From: Candidatus Bathyarchaeota archaeon
Lineage (GTDB): Archaea > Thermoproteota > Bathyarchaeia > TCS64
Assembly (NCBI GenBank): GCA_030601645.1
Contig: JAUWBQ010000128.1
Location: forward strand, 1-5,469
Direction of reading: 5' to 3'
DNA: 5,469 nucleotides
Shown: positions 3,716 through 5,469 of the stretch, in pieces
How positions within the stretch are numbered: the first letter of the stretch is position 1
How the letters are laid out: the number at the start of each line of letters is the position of its first letter
Notes under the pieces: model-generated
The model's database searches: none
Told to the model about the DNA's origin: nothing
The model's input: the letters and a program-made list of their open reading frames with translations, nothing else
Position numbers and translations under genes: made by a program

Positions 3716-5469
3716 AATCCTTGGTTAAAGTAATTTTCACGTCTAGGGCTATGCAGCCCTCCCCCCACCCGTATACGATGACCGGGTTGATGTCCATCTC
3801 CACGATCTCGGGGAAGTCCCAGACCAGCTGGCCCACCCGGAGGATCGTGTTCTTGAGGGCCTCGATGTCAGAGGGGGGTTCTCCCCTGATCCCCTTGAGG
3901 AGGGCGTAGGCCTTGGTCTCCTCCATCATCTCCCTGGCCTCGGGCTCTGAGAGGGGGGCGAGGCGGAAGGAGACGTCCTTCAGGAAGTTTACGTAGATGC
4001 CTCCGAGGCCGAACATGACGAGGGGGCCGAACTGGACATCCCGGCTCATGCCTATGATCATCTCCCTTCCTCGGGGGATCATGTGGTAGACCATGACGCC
4101 GTATATGCGGGCCCGGGGCATGAACCGGGCGACGCCGGTCAGGATGCCGTCGTAGGCGTTTCTCACCTCATCTGGGGTCTTCAGGTTGAGGATTACGCCG
4201 CCGACGTCTGTCTTGTGGAGGATGTCAGGTGAGACTATCCTGAGGACCACCGGGAACCCCAGCTCCTCCGCGTACGAGGCCGCCTCCTCCGCCGTCTTGG
4301 CGACCCTACACTCGGGCACCGAGATCCCGTAAGCCTCCACAACTTCCGCCGCCTCGTTGGAGAGGAGGACGACCCGCCTGTCCTCCCTGACGGAGTCCAG
4401 GATCTCCCTGACTCGCTGGGGGTCGATGTCCCGGAACCTCACCGGCGGGTTCTCAGGCTCCTTCAGGAACCTCGAGTAGGCATAGAGGGCCGAGATGGCC
4501 TTTATCGCCTCGTCGGGGAAGTCGAAGCACGGGATCCCGTTCCTCCTGAGGTAGACCTTTGCCTTCTCCACCATCTCGCCGCCCATGAAGACGGCGACTG
4601 TAGGCTTATCCTTGAACTTCTTGGAAATCTCGACGAGGCTCTCGGCGGTCACCATGGTCTCCGTCATTGCCTGGGGGGTCAAGATTACCACGACGGCGTT
4701 CACGTGGCCGTCCCTGAGGACCCTCTCCACCGCATACCTGTACCTGTCAGCCTTGGCGTCCCCAAGCACGTCGACGGGGTTGCCGGTGGCGGCCGCGGGC
4801 GGGAGGTATTCCCGGAGCTGGCTCTGGGTCTCGCCGGAAAGGGCCGCCAGCCTGATGCCCAGCTTCTCGCTCAGGTCGGTGGCCAGGATGCCGGGTCCTC
4901 CGGCGTTGGTGACTATGGCTATACCCTCGGCCTTGGGGGTGGGCTGCTCCGTGAAGGTGAGGCCGTGGTTGAACAGATCCTCGACGCTATCCGCCAGGAT
5001 GACCCCGGCCTTGTCGAAGGCGGTCTTGTACGCCAGGAAGCTTCCCACCAGGGCTCCCGTGTGGCTCCCCGCGGCCCGGGCGCCCGCGGAGGAGGTGCCC
5101 CCCTTGAGGATGATGATGGGCTTTCGCTCGACGACCTTGGAAGCGACCTCGATGAACCTGCGCCCCCTAATGATGGACTCCAAGTAGAGGAGGATGACGG
5201 ACACGTCGTCGTCCTGGCCCATGGCCTCTATAAAGTCCACCTCGTCGAGGTCCCCCTTGTTCCCGAGGCTCACGAAGCTGTGGAACCCGATGTCCTCCTT
5301 CAGGATCCAGTCTATGACGGCGGTTCCGAGGGCCCCGCTCTGGGAGACGAATCCTATCCTCCCCTTCCGGGGCATGCCTGTCGCGAAGCTAAGGTTGAGG
5401 GGGGCCGCGGTGTTGATGATGCCGAGGCAGTTGGGCCCCTGGATCCTCATGCCGTACTTTGCACCGATC
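3714..5469 (-). CDS. acd: Acetate/acyl-CoA ligase (ADP-forming), fused alpha-beta subunits; 5' end outside window
   Basis: The enzyme converts acyl-CoA + ADP + Pi to the acid + CoA + ATP, the archaeal route to ATP from acetyl-CoA or 2-oxo-acid-derived acyl-CoAs. The frame stays open to the right edge. The ATG at 5450 is internal, as it lies within AKYGMRIQGPNCLGI, normally near residue 125. The N-terminal CoA-binding Rossmann domain is therefore mostly missing, and the full protein should be about 700 residues. Numbering from that Met, the visible order is: succinyl-CoA-ligase-like alpha part (1 to ~330) with FVSQSGALG (34-42) and the phosphorylated His H130 in GSHTGAL (codon 5061-5063); then a linker; then an ATP-grasp beta part (~350-570). 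The beta part has the second His H412 in DILHKTDVGGV (codon 4215-4217), the FGLGGIYV turn (480-487) and the metal-binding EMDINPVIV (551-559). All key residues seen are intact. First of the two genes in its operon within this window; its promoter lies outside. Acyl substrate preference cannot be read from sequence. Confidence 0.93.
   Translation of the reverse strand, partial: IGAKYGMRIQGPNCLGIINTAAPLNLSFATGMPRKGRIGFVSQSGALGTAVIDWILKEDIGFHSFVSLGNKGDLDEVDFIEAMGQDDDVSVILLYLESIIRGRRFIEVASKVVERKPIIILKGGTSSAGARAAGSHTGALVGSFLAYKTAFDKAGVILADSVEDLFNHGLTFTEQPTPKAEGIAIVTNAGGPGILATDLSEKLGIRLAALSGETQSQLREYLPPAAATGNPVDVLGDAKADRYRYAVERVLRDGHVNAVVVILTPQAMTETMVTAESLVEISKKFKDKPTVAVFMGGEMVEKAKVYLRRNGIPCFDFPDEAIKAISALYAYSRFLKEPENPPVRFRDIDPQRVREILDSVREDRRVVLLSNEAAEVVEAYGISVPECRVAKTAEEAASYAEELGFPVVLRIVSPDILHKTDVGGVILNLKTPDEVRNAYDGILTGVARFMPRARIYGVMVYHMIPRGREMIIGMSRDVQFGPLVMFGLGGIYVNFLKDVSFRLAPLSEPEAREMMEETKAYALLKGIRGEPPSDIEALKNTILRVGQLVWDFPEIVEMDINPVIVYGWGEGCIALDVKITLTKD

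Noticed and set aside
4585..5187. 200-residue plus-strand open frame opposite the synthetase
   Set aside because: Ser/Ala/Leu-rich antisense shadow; the minus strand encodes the intact catalytic histidine region there.

Overview
The window reads as a stretch of archaeal chromosome of fairly high GC. Three signs point to Archaea. One gene belongs to a dihydropteroate-synthase-related family known essentially from Archaea. Another is an ADP-forming acyl/acetyl-CoA synthetase of the fused alpha-beta type. The non-coding DNA has TATA-box-like promoters rather than -35/-10 elements. A TACK-type lineage such as Bathyarchaeia would fit, but that placement is inference from gene content only. No tRNA, rRNA, CRISPR array, insertion sequence or integrase was found.

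Layout: (1) 1-588 (+) is the 3' part of the dihydropteroate-synthase-related gene, cut by the left edge. (2) 589-1014 is a 426-base non-coding stretch with a nested hairpin, a second short hairpin, two TATA-like boxes, a 10-bp palindrome and an inverted repeat ending beside the ribosome binding site of the next gene. (3) 1015-1953 (+) is a complete class IV (branched-chain type) aminotransferase. (4) 1954-2605 is a 652-base convergent gap. It holds a pyrimidine-rich probable terminator, a TATA box and what looks like the eroded remains of a gene (2051-2226), followed by more AT-rich DNA with no gene. (5) 2606-3700 and 3714-5469 (both -) form a two-gene operon read right to left: the acyl/acetyl-CoA synthetase (5' end beyond the right edge), then, 13 bases later, a stand-alone protein with the N-terminal architecture of long phosphotransacetylases (BioD-like P-loop domain plus DRTGG domain) but no acetyl-transferase domain.

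How the genes fit: the minus-strand operon is probably for energy conservation, making ATP from acetyl-CoA or other acyl-CoA, with the P-loop/DRTGG protein as a likely regulatory or accessory partner. The aminotransferase links branched-chain amino acids to their 2-oxo acids. In archaea such 2-oxo acids can be oxidised to acyl-CoAs, which this synthetase class can use. The metabolic link is possible, but the two units are separately transcribed. The pterin-related gene belongs to C1-carrier metabolism. The enzymes are of known families. The most unusual points are the 10-residue tandem duplication at the C-terminus of the P-loop/DRTGG protein, the gene remnant with its promoter, and the structured leader region before the aminotransferase. 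I see no convincing new defence or mobile system.
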